Shown: positions 33,414-45,167, numbered from the stretch's first letter. The stretch: DNA of 64,000 bases from Rothia nasimurium (GCF_004569295.1 NZ_SPQC01000008.1:16346-80345); one strand, 5' to 3'. Numbers and translations: made by a program. The notes: generated from the sequence alone by a model not told the origin.

Positions 33414-34316
33414 TTACCCGGCGAGCGCTTGAAGCACAGCATGGTAGCTCTCATCGGTGAGGGCCCCGCGGCTGTGGGCGCGTTCGGCGGTGGCGCGGGC
33501 GAGGGCCAGGTAGGCGGCCTTGATGTCGTCTGCGTTTTCTTCGAGGGCGTAGCTGGCGAGGGTTTGGGCGTGGGCGGCTACGGTGTGGGCGTCTCCGCGG
33601 GCTACGGGGCCGGTGAGGACGCTATCGCCGTTGGCGAGGGCGTTGTCGAGGGAGGCTCTCAGCAGCGGTTCGATGTAGCGGGCCGGGTTCTCGATGCCGA
33701 TGGAGGCCAGGATTTGGAGGGCCTGGCCGGTGATGGTGACCAGGTGGTTGGAGCCGTGGGCGAGGGCTGCGTGGTAGAGGGGGCGGTCGCCTTCGGCGAT
33801 GAGGACGGGTTCCCCGCCCATTTCGACGACCAGTGCCTGGGCGATGGGAGTGAAGGGAGCTGGGCCGGTGACGCCGAAGCTGGTGTTGGCGAGGCGGGGC
33901 AGGTCGAGGGAGAGGCCGGTGAAGGTCATGGCCGGGTGGATGGCTAGGCCGATGGCGCCCTGGGCGGTAGCCGGGGCTAGGACGCCGACGCCGTGGCGTC
34001 CTGAGGTGTGGATAAGAATTTGCCCGGGCCGCCAGCCGTCGGTTTCGGCGATACCTTTGACCAGATCGGGTAGGGCGTCGTCGGGTACGGCCAGGAGCAC
34101 TACTTCGCTGGTGGTAATGATCTCGGGAATGGTGGTGACGTGGACGCCGGGGAGCAGGGCTTCGGCTCGGGTGCGGGAGGCTTCTGAGACAGCGTGGACG
34201 CCGGTAATCAGGTGCCCGGCGGCTCGGAGGGCTGCACCGAGTACGACCCCTACCTTACCTGCTGAAATCACGCCGACACCCAGGCGGGCGGGCTTAAGGT
34301 GGTTGGTGCTCTGCAT
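33414..34316 (-). CDS. Rossmann-fold / DUF2520 protein
   Basis: A 300-aa oxidoreductase-like protein. The N-terminal NAD(P)-binding motif is GVISAGKVGVVLGAALRAAG (about residues 14-33). The C-terminal half is the helical DUF2520 domain (PLYHAALAHGSNHLVTITGQ and PVARGDAHTVAAHAQTL). Actinobacteria carry it beside panC, so a link to pantoate or coenzyme A synthesis is often proposed, but the reaction is unproven. It starts 62 nt after the PH-domain gene. Confidence 0.88.
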   Translation of the reverse strand: MQSTNHLKPARLGVGVISAGKVGVVLGAALRAAGHLITGVHAVSEASRTRAEALLPGVHVTTIPEIITTSEVVLLAVPDDALPDLVKGIAETDGWRPGQILIHTSGRHGVGVLAPATAQGAIGLAIHPAMTFTGLSLDLPRLANTSFGVTGPAPFTPIAQALVVEMGGEPVLIAEGDRPLYHAALAHGSNHLVTITGQALQILASIGIENPARYIEPLLRASLDNALANGDSVLTGPVARGDAHTVAAHAQTLASYALEENADDIKAAYLALARATAERAHSRGALTDESYHAVLQALAG

Positions 34317-34377
34317 GGGGCCCTTTCTATCTGCGTCATGCCTGCTTAGTTTACCGGGGCACCGTGCTGCTCATTCC

Positions 34378-36003
34378 CTAAGACCCTACTCCTTCTCTCT
34401 TTACCCTGGAGTTTGTCTCAGGGTGAAGAGAGAAAGAATAGGGTGATGCAGTCTCAACCCCCATCTGGGCCAGGCGGACAGTCAGGGCGCGGGCGACCTC
34501 GGCGTCCGCATTATGCACGGAGGTGGAGAGGGTTCCCCCGGCGACCCGCAAGGAGAGGTGGGCCAGCCCGGCCCTCTTCTGCAGGGGCCCCTGGGCCAGC
34601 TCAAAACTCTGCACCTTACGGTGGGGCACAAAGGCCAGACGGCGCACCCAGCGGCCCGATCGGACCAAGAGAAGCAGAGGGGTTACCGCAAAACCGTTGC
34701 GGCGGTAGGTGAGCGGGTCAAACCAGCGGGCAGGTGCCGGGGATACCGTAAAGCCCTGATCGGTGCCGTTTCCCGCCAGGCCAGCTGAGAGCTGGTCGGG
34801 TGATACTCCGCCGTCCTGCTGGGCAGGGAGTACCAGGGGCAGCACCCGCATCACGTCGTCGAGTGTGCCCACCGGCAACAGCTCCCCGGCAAATTCTCCC
34901 TGGCCGTTGCCCTTACCCAGCAGGGTGACCTCAATCCGGTACCAGCCGGTCATGCGCCACAGCAGGGGCTGCTCCACCAAAATACGCTGAATACGACCCT
35001 CGGGCAGGGTCTGGGTGGTGGTGTCGGTAAAACCGAAGCGGGTTTTCAGGCCGTCCGGGCTGGTGGAAAGCGAAAAATTGAAGCCGGTGTTAAAGCGCTT
35101 CCAGGTGCTCGAAACGATAGCCAGAATAACCGCCACGTTCGAGGCAAAAATCGTGCCCAGGGACATCTCTGCCCAGAACATCAGCCCGCCCATGCCCAAA
35201 AGGAAAAGCAGGCCCACGACCCAACCCAGGCTCAGCACCATCGACCCTAACAGCCGCGCAGCCGGCACCTTGACGATGAGCTGCTCACCGGCATCCTTAA
35301 CCCCCAGAAAGTTCTCGGTGAGATGGTCGCTCAGGCGGTCTGCCATGTCGCGGTGGGCGGGCTGGTCGGCAGGAGTGGACGCCGGCGCCGGGGAGTCTGC
35401 CGCATCGGCTTTGAGGGTGCGCACCCGGGCTAGAAGCTGCTCGCGCAGGGCGCGGGCGTCGGCGTACTTGAGGAACTGCACCCGCAGGGCAGAAGAATCT
35501 CCGTCTGCCACGTCGAATTTAAGCTCTGCCAGGCCCAACAGGCGGGCCATCAGGGGGCGGTTGACGTCGATAGACTGCACGCGGTCCAGCCGGGCCTTGC
35601 GCTCGGTTTTGAAGAGCATGCCGCTCTTGATATAGACGTTGTGGTCATCGACTGCAAACCGGTAAAAGAACCAGGTTGAGAGGAAGGGCAGTAGCAAGAG
35701 GAGGAAGAAGACGGCCAGTACTCCCACGAACCAGAAGCCCCCGAAGATGCTCGTCCAGGAGAGGAAGACGGTGTCTGGCGGGCCGCTCTGCCCAAGTTCG
35801 CGCAGGTCAAGGACCTCTTCACCGGTGAAGAGGTCCTCGACCAGGTTGTTAGCGATGATGTAGACGAAAACGACGATAATCAGCCAGGCTCTCACCAAGG
35901 GTGAGAGCGGGTGGGCACGACGCCAGGTGAGGGCAGCTTCTTCGCGGGCGGTGATATCGGTGGAAACCGCCGGGGACTCTGAAGTGGGTACCTGTTCACT
36001 CAT
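34378..36003 (-). CDS. bacterial PH-domain membrane protein (YdbT-like)
   Basis: A 541-aa protein with three bPH2-type domains and at least four membrane helices. N-terminal helices lie around WLIIVVFVYIIANNL and FWFVGVLAVFFLLLLLPFL. PH domain 1 reads YRFAVDDHNVYIKSGML, and a second helix pair is at LLGSMVLSLGWVVGLLFLLG. The C-terminal PH domain reads VPHRKVQSFELAQGPLQ. The family is membrane-bound; its function is not established. It directly follows the shorter PH-domain gene with no gap and probably forms a complex with it. Confidence 0.87.
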   Translation of the reverse strand: MSEQVPTSESPAVSTDITAREEAALTWRRAHPLSPLVRAWLIIVVFVYIIANNLVEDLFTGEEVLDLRELGQSGPPDTVFLSWTSIFGGFWFVGVLAVFFLLLLLPFLSTWFFYRFAVDDHNVYIKSGMLFKTERKARLDRVQSIDVNRPLMARLLGLAELKFDVADGDSSALRVQFLKYADARALREQLLARVRTLKADAADSPAPASTPADQPAHRDMADRLSDHLTENFLGVKDAGEQLIVKVPAARLLGSMVLSLGWVVGLLFLLGMGGLMFWAEMSLGTIFASNVAVILAIVSSTWKRFNTGFNFSLSTSPDGLKTRFGFTDTTTQTLPEGRIQRILVEQPLLWRMTGWYRIEVTLLGKGNGQGEFAGELLPVGTLDDVMRVLPLVLPAQQDGGVSPDQLSAGLAGNGTDQGFTVSPAPARWFDPLTYRRNGFAVTPLLLLVRSGRWVRRLAFVPHRKVQSFELAQGPLQKRAGLAHLSLRVAGGTLSTSVHNADAEVARALTVRLAQMGVETASPYSFSLHPETNSRVKREGVGS

Positions 36004-36561
36004 TTAGAGGCCTGCCATTCTGGCGTCCGACAGGTCGGTGAGAACCTCGCGCAGCTGGTCAGCATCGCTCTTAGTCAGGCCCGGAATGGTGATGCTGTTC
36101 GCCGCGGTTTTCACCTCGACGCTGGCCAGTGAGAGCGCATTTTCGATCGGCCCAGAGGACACATCGACGTACTGGATACGCCCGTAGGGTACGGCGGTAA
36201 CTGAACGGAAGAGCAGGCCGGAGCGCTTGAGCAGGTGGTCAGCGCGTTCACTGTAGCCGATAGCCTGAACCCGGCGCTTGACCAGCATCAGCGCCCACAG
36301 CCGCCAGATAAGCGCCAGGGCAGGTAGGCCCCAGTAGGCCCAGGGCGCCCAGTTCCAGCTCCCCACCACAAACGTCATGATAAGCGGCAAGGACGCCAGC
36401 CCCAGCAGAATGAGAGACCAAACCAGAGAGGTGATGAGCTTAACCCGAACATACTTGGGCGAAACCCGCTTCCAACTGACCTCGGGCAAATCTATGCTCT
36501 GCTTGCCCAGGCCATCCAGGTCGAGCGGAGGCAGGGTAGGTGTAAATTGCGGCTCGTTCAT
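36004..36561 (-). CDS. bacterial PH-domain membrane protein (YdbS-like)
   Basis: A 185-aa protein with two close membrane helices (LITSLVWSLILLGLASLPLI, then the W-rich APWAYWGLPALALIWRLWAL) and one bPH2 domain (FRSVTAVPYGRIQYVDVSSG, then IENALSLASVEVKT). YdbS and YdbT pairs occur as adjacent genes in Gram-positives. It abuts the YdbT-like gene. Function not established. Confidence 0.87.
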   Translation of the reverse strand: MNEPQFTPTLPPLDLDGLGKQSIDLPEVSWKRVSPKYVRVKLITSLVWSLILLGLASLPLIMTFVVGSWNWAPWAYWGLPALALIWRLWALMLVKRRVQAIGYSERADHLLKRSGLLFRSVTAVPYGRIQYVDVSSGPIENALSLASVEVKTAANSITIPGLTKSDADQLREVLTDLSDARMAGL

Positions 36562-36645
36562 GGTGCTCTCTCGTTACGTATGCATGTCAGGGTGTGGTCT
36601 ACACCATTATGGCACGGCGGTGAGAAAGCTAAACCGAACGTTACC

Positions 36646-37173
36646 TTAGGACGAAGCGTCCGGCTTATTACGGGCCAGGGAGCCGATCTGCGGGCTGACC
36701 CCGCCAACTCCACCACCGGCGTCCTTATCTCCCGGAGGCACCTTGCACCAGTTCTCGGCGACAATACCGGCAACCAGCATCACCAGGCCGCCAGCGAGGG
36801 CAAGCAGGCTCTCGATGAGGGGTTGGGCGGTGGCGCGGGCGGACGCCAGCCCCACCTGGTAGACCACAATCGCTACCTGCCAGCCGCCGACCAGGGCGCC
36901 AGTGAGGGCTAGGGCCTGGGCGAAGACAGCAACCCGGGCGGCCATGAGGGGGTTCATAGAACCGGCCTTCTTACGGGTCTCGACCCGGCTATACCGGTAG
37001 ACCTGCCGGGCGAAGTAGAGGGCCAGACCTGCCAAGATGAGGGCAGCGACCAGGGTGAGGGCGGGCAGGGACAGCTCAGGGCCGCCTGACTGGACGCTCA
37101 GGAGGTTGAGAACTGCCCCGCTTGCAACACCTACACCCGCTAGGAGGGCAAGGGCCCGGCTTCGCAGTTTCAC
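36646..37173 (-). CDS. DUF3180 membrane protein
   Basis: A 175-aa protein with four membrane helices, the pattern of DUF3180: ALALLAGVGVASGAVLNLL, LPALTLVAALILAGLALYF, VFAQALALTGALVGGWQ and LLALAGGLVMLVAGIV. The connecting loop ETRKKAGSMNPLMAAR is conserved in the family. It sits between folK and the PH-domain genes as in most actinobacteria. Its start overlaps folK by 4 nt (coupled). Function unknown. Confidence 0.85.
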   Translation of the reverse strand: MKLRSRALALLAGVGVASGAVLNLLSVQSGGPELSLPALTLVAALILAGLALYFARQVYRYSRVETRKKAGSMNPLMAARVAVFAQALALTGALVGGWQVAIVVYQVGLASARATAQPLIESLLALAGGLVMLVAGIVAENWCKVPPGDKDAGGGVGGVSPQIGSLARNKPDASS

Positions 37174-37676
37174 GCGCAGACCACCGGTGCAGGGTGGAAC
37201 TCGCGGATACCACCGGCGTCCGCTGCCTTGTCTGCCAGCTGGCGTACCGATGAGCCGAGAAGCAGGGCTGAGGGGTCCATGCGAGCCCAGGGTTCCAGCA
37301 CAAAGGCGCGTTCAGCGGCGCGCGGGTGGGGCAGGGTGAGGTCGGGGTCGTCCATCTCGAGTGAGGCGATATCGATGATGTCGATGTCGAGGGTACGCGA
37401 GCCCCAGCGGACGTCGCGGGTGCGGTGGTGCTTCTGCTCAATCTGCTGGGTGTATTCCAGCAGCAGGAAGGGGCGCAGGCTGGTCTCAATCTCGACCACC
37501 ATGTTGGCGTAGTCAGGCTGGCCAGCCGGGCCACCCACAGCTGCCGTGATAGCGATGGGGGAAATCTTGGTCACCGCAATTTTCTCGTGGGAACAGATAT
37601 CACCAATCGCCTTGATGAGGGTATCTTCGCTATCGCCCAGGTTAGACCCCAGGGCAAGGATCGCTTTAACCGGCAT
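37170..37676 (-). CDS. folK: 7,8-dihydro-6-hydroxymethylpterin pyrophosphokinase
   Basis: Transfers pyrophosphate from ATP to hydroxymethyl-dihydropterin in folate synthesis. ILALGSNLGDSEDTL opens the protein, and WGSRTLDIDIIDI is the signature. 168 aa, normal. It overlaps folB by 11 nt at its start and DUF3180 by 4 nt at its stop. Confidence 0.95.
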   Translation of the reverse strand: MPVKAILALGSNLGDSEDTLIKAIGDICSHEKIAVTKISPIAITAAVGGPAGQPDYANMVVEIETSLRPFLLLEYTQQIEQKHHRTRDVRWGSRTLDIDIIDIASLEMDDPDLTLPHPRAAERAFVLEPWARMDPSALLLGSSVRQLADKAADAGGIREFHPAPVVCA

Positions 37677-38082
37677 GCTTCTCCCTAAAAATCGTCACCG
37701 ACACGTCAGCGAAAGTCACCTCAATAGGGGCTTTGGGCTTGTGCACGGTTAGTTCAACCGCGAGCAGGGGGAACTTCTCGAGCACAGCGGACGCGATACG
37801 CTCGGCCAAGGTTTCGATGAGGTCGAGGGATTCACCGGTTACGATTTCGCGGATAACCTCAGCTACTTCGGCGTAGTTGACGGTGTGCGCGACGTTGTCG
37901 GTGGCGGCAGCCTGGGTGAAGTCCGTGAACATGGTGATATCGACGAAGAAGGGCTGCCCGGTCTGCTTCTCAGAGTCGAGCACGCCGTGGTAGCCCACGC
38001 TACCCACGCCAGTGAGCGTAATTCGGTCGGTACGGGAGTAATCTCGTTGGCCCGACGATGAGCTGTGATCGTGCATGGTCAC
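37666..38082 (-). CDS. folB: dihydroneopterin aldolase
   Basis: Cleaves dihydroneopterin to hydroxymethyl-dihydropterin and glycolaldehyde. Visible: GVGSVGYHGVLDSEKQTGQPF, the strand VDITMFTDFTQAA, DNVAHTVNYAEVAEVI and a late SVTIFREKHAG. 138 aa with a polar N-terminal 20 residues. It overlaps folK. A 259-nt gap (38083-38341) separates it from folP. Confidence 0.93.
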   Translation of the reverse strand: MTMHDHSSSSGQRDYSRTDRITLTGVGSVGYHGVLDSEKQTGQPFFVDITMFTDFTQAAATDNVAHTVNYAEVAEVIREIVTGESLDLIETLAERIASAVLEKFPLLAVELTVHKPKAPIEVTFADVSVTIFREKHAG

Positions 38083-38341
38083 CTTTCACCGAGTCTGGTT
38101 CACCGGTGGTAGTTCAGAGTTGAAGCGCCGGTACTTTGTAGCCATTATCCACGCCCCGGGAGCACTGCCCGGCGACCACTGTGTGTGCCCTTAAGACATA
38201 TCTAAAGGCAGCCTCACCCGGACATTTGCTGGGAAAAGCGGTAGTTAAGCGGGCTTAAAGTACGACCCCTAAAGCGCTTAAAGTCACAAAGACATTTTCA
38301 TTTATGACGCTTCTGTGTCACGTCCAACCGCTGCTTAGCCC
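38083..38341. other. noncoding gap between folP and folB
   Basis: A 259-nt stretch without a plausible gene in an otherwise tightly packed folate operon. It contains repeated CTTAAAG-type units near 38260-38282 and a small hairpin (CCGGG/CCCGG). It is probably a secondary promoter or leader for folB. No known riboswitch was recognised. Confidence 0.4.
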
Positions 38342-39235
38342 CTAGCGGGCGGACGCCTGCCGCCAGGCTGCACGCACGGCCAGGGCGTCGGCGGTTGCCT
38401 GCACATTATGCACGCGCACGGCCCAGGCTCCCGCCTCAACTGCCATGACTGAAAGAGCCGCGCTGGCGACGTCCCGTTCAGTTGCCGCTCGCTCTGCAAC
38501 CTGCTCTGAGGGCAGGCCGGAAGCTGCGGCGTCCTGCTCCTGCAGAAGCCGGGCAATAAAGCGTTTGCGGGAACCGGCCACCAGCACCCGGTGCCCCCCG
38601 GCAGCCAGGGCCTGCAGGCCCGCCAGAATCTGCCAGTTCTGCTCCCCCTGTTTAGCGAAGCCGGGGCCGGGGTCCAGAATGATCTGCTCGGGAGCTACTC
38701 CCCCGATGATGAGCCGCTCGCGCAGGGCAAAGAGCTCGTTGAAGACCTCAGCGGCAACGTCGGTGTAGACGGCCTGGGAGTCCATGGTGAGGGAGGTACC
38801 ACGCGAGTGCATGAGGATATAGGGCACACCGAGCTCGGCGACGGTCTCAATCATGTCATCGCGCAGGCTCATCCCGGCAACATCGTTGATGATGTGGGCT
38901 CCGGCGGCGACGGCGGCGCGGGCGGTTTCGGGGTTGAGCGTGTCAACCGACATGACGATACTTTCAGCTGCCAAGGCCTCAATGACGGGCAGGACGCGGC
39001 GCTGCTCCTCGGCCAGCGATACCTGGGTGGCGCCGGGGCGGGTGGATTCCCCTCCCACATCGATAATGTCTGCCCCCTGCGCAACCAGAGCCTTGGCGTG
39101 CGCAACTGCCGTAGCAGCGTCCGCGTGCAAACCGCCGTCGGAGAAGGAATCGGGGGTGACGTTGAGAATACCCATAATCAGGGGGCGATCAGTCGGCAGG
39201 TTATCGTAGGAGCCGTGGGCGTGGGGAAGAGTCAT
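38342..39235 (-). CDS. folP: dihydropteroate synthase
   Basis: Condenses hydroxymethyl-dihydropterin pyrophosphate with p-aminobenzoate; the target of sulfonamides. Visible: LIMGILNVTPDSFSDGG (residues about 19-35), IIDVGGESTRPGATQV, NDVAGMS, PGFAKQGEQN and GSRKRFIARLL. 297 aa. It follows folE by 6 nt. Confidence 0.96.
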   Translation of the reverse strand: MTLPHAHGSYDNLPTDRPLIMGILNVTPDSFSDGGLHADAATAVAHAKALVAQGADIIDVGGESTRPGATQVSLAEEQRRVLPVIEALAAESIVMSVDTLNPETARAAVAAGAHIINDVAGMSLRDDMIETVAELGVPYILMHSRGTSLTMDSQAVYTDVAAEVFNELFALRERLIIGGVAPEQIILDPGPGFAKQGEQNWQILAGLQALAAGGHRVLVAGSRKRFIARLLQEQDAAASGLPSEQVAERAATERDVASAALSVMAVEAGAWAVRVHNVQATADALAVRAAWRQASAR

Positions 39236-39241
39236 GGGAAA

Positions 39242-39807
39242 TCAGGAGGCGTTAATCAGGCTCATGGCCTCAGCCCGGGTTGCGGGGTCGCGCAGGGCCC
39301 CGCGGACGGCGCTCGTCACCGTCTTCGCCCCGGGCTTGCGCACACCGCGCATGGACATACACATGTGCTCAGCCTGAATCACCACAATCGCGCCAGTAGG
39401 CTGCAGGTGCTCTTCGAGAGCTTCAATCACCTGGGTGGTCAACCGCTCCTGCACCTGGGGGCGCTTAGCGTAGACATCGACCAGGCGGGCTAGCTTGGAC
39501 AGGCCGGTAACCTTGCCGTCGCCACCGGGAATGTAGCCGATATGGGCGTGCCCGACGAAGGGCACCAGGTGGTGCTCGCAGATGGAGTAGAAGGGGATGT
39601 CCTTCACCAGCACCAGCTCGGAGTGGTCAATGTCGAAGGTCGTGCCCAGAATGTCACCGGCGCTCTGGTGCAGGCCGGCAAATATCTCGTCATAGGCGCG
39701 GGCTACGCGGGCGGGGGTGTCGAGCAGACCGTCGCGGGTGGGGTCTTCACCGATAGCCAGCAGAATCTCGCGGACAGCGGCCTCGATACGGGGCTGGTCA
39801 ACTGCCA

Positions 39808-39808
<1 letters not shown>
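39242..39808 (-). CDS. folE: GTP cyclohydrolase I
   Basis: First enzyme of folate synthesis, GTP to dihydroneopterin triphosphate. The zinc and catalytic motifs are present: [18 protein letters not shown], and [20 protein letters not shown]. 188 aa. Its ATG shares one base with the ftsH stop (TAATG), so folE is coupled to ftsH. Confidence 0.97.
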
Positions 39809-41916
<2,108 letters not shown>

Positions 41917-42210
41917 AAAAATGACGGTTGGGGCGCAGATGCGCCCCTGAGGTTAGGTCCTCCGCGCACCTATTTTTGGGTGCACGGAACTCAAGACCTA
42001 TCTAATGTACCTAAAGTTGCTGGGTACTCGCTTGATGGCCCGGGATTTTCACCTCAGGGCTAAAGGACCAAGAAAGCAAGGTCCCGGTAGGCTCCCCGTA
42101 GCCGACTGGCTGGGTCTGGCATGAATTGCGACGAGCCTCCAGGCGAGGAGCAAGAAGGTTAGTCGGCGGAGGGGAGTGTCTGCCAGGGCTCTCTGACAGG
42201 TGCTCGCTGT

Positions 42211-42762
42211 TTAGGAGTAGACGTGCGGTGCCAGGGTGACGATGCAGTCCAGGTTGCGGTAGCGCTCGGCGAAGTCCAGTCCGTAGCCCACTACGAATTC
42301 GGGTTCGATGTCCCAGCCGACGTACTTGACATTGACGTCGGTCTTGACGCTCTTGGGCTTGCGCAGCAGGGTGCAGATTTCTACAGAAGCAGCCCCGCGA
42401 GATACCAGGTTCTGCTGGAGCCACTTGAGGGTCAGGCCGGAGTCGATGATGTCTTCGACGATGAGCACGTCGCGGCCGGTCAGGTCGGTGTCGAGGTCCT
42501 TAAGGATGCGGACGACGCCGGAGGACTTGGTGCCTGAACCGTAGGATGAGACGGCCATCCAGTCCATGGTGTAGTGGGCTTTGAGGGCACGGGAGAGGTC
42601 AGCTACAACCATGATGGCGCCCTTGAGTACGCCGACCAGCAGTACGTCGCGGCCTTCGTAGTCCTTGTCGATTTGGGCGGCAAGTTCTTTGATCTTGGCG
42701 TCGATTTCTTCTTTGGTGAAGAGAACGTGCTTGATGTCGTTCTGTACGTCGAGTGCGTCCAC
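42211..42762 (-). CDS. hpt: hypoxanthine phosphoribosyltransferase
   Basis: Purine salvage enzyme, 183 aa. Visible: VLLVGVLKGAIMVVADL and the PRPP-binding motif VLIVEDIIDSGLTL, followed by the YVGWDIEPEFVVGYGLD substrate loop. It lies between tilS and ftsH, an order conserved widely in Gram-positives. 84 nt after tilS with a hairpin in between. Confidence 0.95.
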   Translation of the reverse strand: MDALDVQNDIKHVLFTKEEIDAKIKELAAQIDKDYEGRDVLLVGVLKGAIMVVADLSRALKAHYTMDWMAVSSYGSGTKSSGVVRILKDLDTDLTGRDVLIVEDIIDSGLTLKWLQQNLVSRGAASVEICTLLRKPKSVKTDVNVKYVGWDIEPEFVVGYGLDFAERYRNLDCIVTLAPHVYS

Positions 42763-42795
42763 GGTTGATCGCTTTCTGCTGGTTCAAAGGGTGTG

Positions 42796-42819
42796 TGCCC
42801 TGCCCTGTTGGGTAGGGCA
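42796..42819 (-). terminator. hairpin between tilS and hpt
   Basis: TGCCCTGCCC and GGGTAGGGCA pair with one mismatch around TGTT. No T-run. Probably a processing or attenuation site. Confidence 0.35.
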
Positions 42820-42846
42820 AAGCGCGTGTTCACCTTTAAGTATGGT

Positions 42847-44040
42847 TTATGGGGCGGTCTTGAGTAAAACGATGAGGCCTGTTTTCTTGAGGTTGTAGCT
42901 CTGACCTGCCCGGGTGATGGTGGTACCGGGGCGGCGGCGGTAGGCAGAAATATGGCCGGGCAGCTGGAGGGGGCCGGCAGTCGAGTGGTCGCCAGCGAAA
43001 GCATCGAGGGCGGCAAGACGCTCGAAGCCCGGGGCGATACCGCCGGCTTTTTCCAGGGCAAGGGCGAGGACGCGGGTGCGCAGGGCCGGGTGCAGGCCGG
43101 CGAGCGCGGCGCGGTTGAGCACGACCATGTCCCTGCTGGGTTCCACCCCGAGCAGGCACGCGATATCGGTGTTTGCGGGGGCGAGGACGTCCGCGTCCAC
43201 TAGCACTTCGACCAGGGCCTGGCGGGCGGCGGACGCCAGGTAGTCGGCATCCGCACCGGCAATGGTTGCGGTACGGGCCAGGGATAGAGCTACGCCGCCG
43301 CCCAGGTGTTCTTCGAGGTAGGGCAGGACGCTGTGGCGCACGCGGGCGCGCATGAGCGACTGGTCGGTGTTGGTGGGGTCCTGCCAGGGGGTGAGGCCCG
43401 CATCAGCGCAAATGTCTTCGATATCTGCCCGGCGCAGGGTGAGCAGGGGGCGGATGACCCGTACGGGACCGGCGGGGTGGTCTTCGGTGCGGTCCACGGG
43501 CATACCCGCCAGGGAGCGGGTGCCAGAGCCTCGGGCCAGGCCCAGCAGTACGGTTTCGGCTTGGTCGTCGAGGGTGTGGCCCAGGGCAATGGCGTCCGCC
43601 CCGGTTGCGGCCAGCGCCCGAGCAAAAGCACCGTACCGGGCGGTACGGGCCGCCATTTCGGGCCCCTCTTTACCCTCTTCAACGGTCACGGTTTCTACCA
43701 GCACCGGGCTAAGGCCCAGCTCCCGCAGGGTCTGGGCAGTGCGCTCGGCCACCTGGGCTGAGCCGTCCTGAAGCTGGTGGTCAACCACGACCGCCCCCAC
43801 GCGCACGTCCTGCCGCCGGTTGAAGTGGGCCAGCAGAACCGCTAGGGCCAAGGAGTCGGGGCCACCCGATACGGCAGCCAGCACCAGGGGAACCTGTCCT
43901 GCTTTTGGGCCTGCACTCAGGCGTCCTGACGAACCGGTAGGAGCAACCGTGCCAGCTCCAAATACCTGCTCCAGCACATCGGCAACCTCGCGGCGGGCAG
44001 CCCCCACCAGGGGATTCAAACGGGTTTTACGCTGCTGCAC
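42847..44040 (-). CDS. tilS: tRNA(Ile)-lysidine synthase
   Basis: Modifies the wobble cytidine of tRNA-Ile(CAU) to lysidine. The N-terminal PP-loop is VLAAVSGGPDSLALAVLLA (about residues 53-71). QLQDGSAQVAERTAQ, AIALGHTLDDQAETVLLGL and PLLTLRRADIEDICADAGL follow. 397 aa, average for actinobacteria. Start shares one base with the metalloprotease stop. Confidence 0.95.
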   Translation of the reverse strand: MQQRKTRLNPLVGAARREVADVLEQVFGAGTVAPTGSSGRLSAGPKAGQVPLVLAAVSGGPDSLALAVLLAHFNRRQDVRVGAVVVDHQLQDGSAQVAERTAQTLRELGLSPVLVETVTVEEGKEGPEMAARTARYGAFARALAATGADAIALGHTLDDQAETVLLGLARGSGTRSLAGMPVDRTEDHPAGPVRVIRPLLTLRRADIEDICADAGLTPWQDPTNTDQSLMRARVRHSVLPYLEEHLGGGVALSLARTATIAGADADYLASAARQALVEVLVDADVLAPANTDIACLLGVEPSRDMVVLNRAALAGLHPALRTRVLALALEKAGGIAPGFERLAALDAFAGDHSTAGPLQLPGHISAYRRRPGTTITRAGQSYNLKKTGLIVLLKTAP

Positions 44041-45167
44041 TAGTTCTTCTCTTCCTGTAGGTCTGCGCCCAGTACCCGCTCAATCCAGCGGGAGGGGTCG
44101 TGAATTTCGGCCACGGTGGGTAGGTTCTCGGGAGCCTGCCAAATACGGTTGAAACGCTCCATGCTCACTTCGTCAACCACGGCCTGCACAAACTTTTGGC
44201 CGTTCTTGTACTGGGCCATCTTGGCGTCCATGCCCAACAGCTTGCTCATAAAGCGGGGGAAGAAGCCCTGGGTCTGGCTGCGGCGCTCAAAACGGCGGCG
44301 GATGGTTTTAACGGAAGGGACGATGGAGGAATCAACGGCATCCATCACCACATTGGCGTGGCCCTCCAGCAGGCTCATGACGCCGGTGATACGGTCCAGC
44401 AGTTCCTTGCCCTCGTCGCTGGGCAACAGGGGAGCGCCGCTAGTGGCAGCCTCGGGGCTAGCACCGGGCGCCTCCTGCTTCTTCATGCCCCACACCGCCC
44501 CGGTAGCAGAAGCGGCAATGTGCTCAGGCAGGTTTTCGGTGGTCTCCCCCAGTTCGCGGCCCAGGCGATGCATGAGGTCAAGCAGGTAGTCGCGCAGCCA
44601 GGGGGCAGCAGCAAACTGCACCCGGTGGGTCTGCTCGTGTAGGGCAACCCACAGGCGGAAATCCGCTGGGTCAAGGTTCAGCTCTTCTTCCAGCTTCATC
44701 AGGTTGGGAGCCACAATCATCAGGCGACCCTCGGCTGCCCCGTGACCGGCCAGCGCCGCGTAGGGGTCGTACTGGCCCAGGACGCGGGTAGACAGGAAGG
44801 CCAGCACACCCCCGATTTCTGCCGCCCCACCAATCTCGGTCACAGCGTGCTCAGCGTCAGACAGTTGAGCCAAACGGCGCCCCAGCACTTCTTCTGCGAT
44901 GGGGCCCAGCATAACCTCAAACGACTGGGTATTGGCCTTCACCCAGGTCGCCCTATCAACCACCAACAGCTCAGAGTCGTGCAGGTTCTCAGCCGCAGCC
45001 AGCTGCGTAATAGCGTGCACATGATCAACGGCGGCGGTTGCCGCATAGCGCATCTCTTCAACAGCCCGCCGCTTAGCCGCGGACTCAGCGCGCGGGCCAG
45101 CCGGAACCAGCACACCGGCAATCTTATGGGCTAAAGAAAAATTCAGAGGCAAGGAAGATGAGCTCAT
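44040..45167 (-). CDS. zinc-dependent metalloprotease (DUF2342)
   Basis: A 375-aa protein of a family conserved in actinobacteria, often annotated as zinc-dependent metalloprotease or coenzyme F420-associated. The zinc site is HEQTHRVQF (HExxH) in VALHEQTHR, with a downstream EGHANVVMDAV that may supply the third ligand. A FSLAHKIAGVL segment near the N-terminus is conserved. No signal peptide. It overlaps tilS. Peptidase activity has not been shown for most members. Confidence 0.85.
   Translation of the reverse strand: MSSSSLPLNFSLAHKIAGVLVPAGPRAESAAKRRAVEEMRYAATAAVDHVHAITQLAAAENLHDSELLVVDRATWVKANTQSFEVMLGPIAEEVLGRRLAQLSDAEHAVTEIGGAAEIGGVLAFLSTRVLGQYDPYAALAGHGAAEGRLMIVAPNLMKLEEELNLDPADFRLWVALHEQTHRVQFAAAPWLRDYLLDLMHRLGRELGETTENLPEHIAASATGAVWGMKKQEAPGASPEAATSGAPLLPSDEGKELLDRITGVMSLLEGHANVVMDAVDSSIVPSVKTIRRRFERRSQTQGFFPRFMSKLLGMDAKMAQYKNGQKFVQAVVDEVSMERFNRIWQAPENLPTVAEIHDPSRWIERVLGADLQEEKN

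Noticed and set aside
41917..42210. Hidden gene between hpt and ftsH
   Set aside because: 294 nt without a supported frame; probably the ftsH promoter region.
42011..42424. Arg/Pro-rich frame on - across the hpt 3' end
   Set aside because: It lies mostly inside hpt in another frame; composition artefact.
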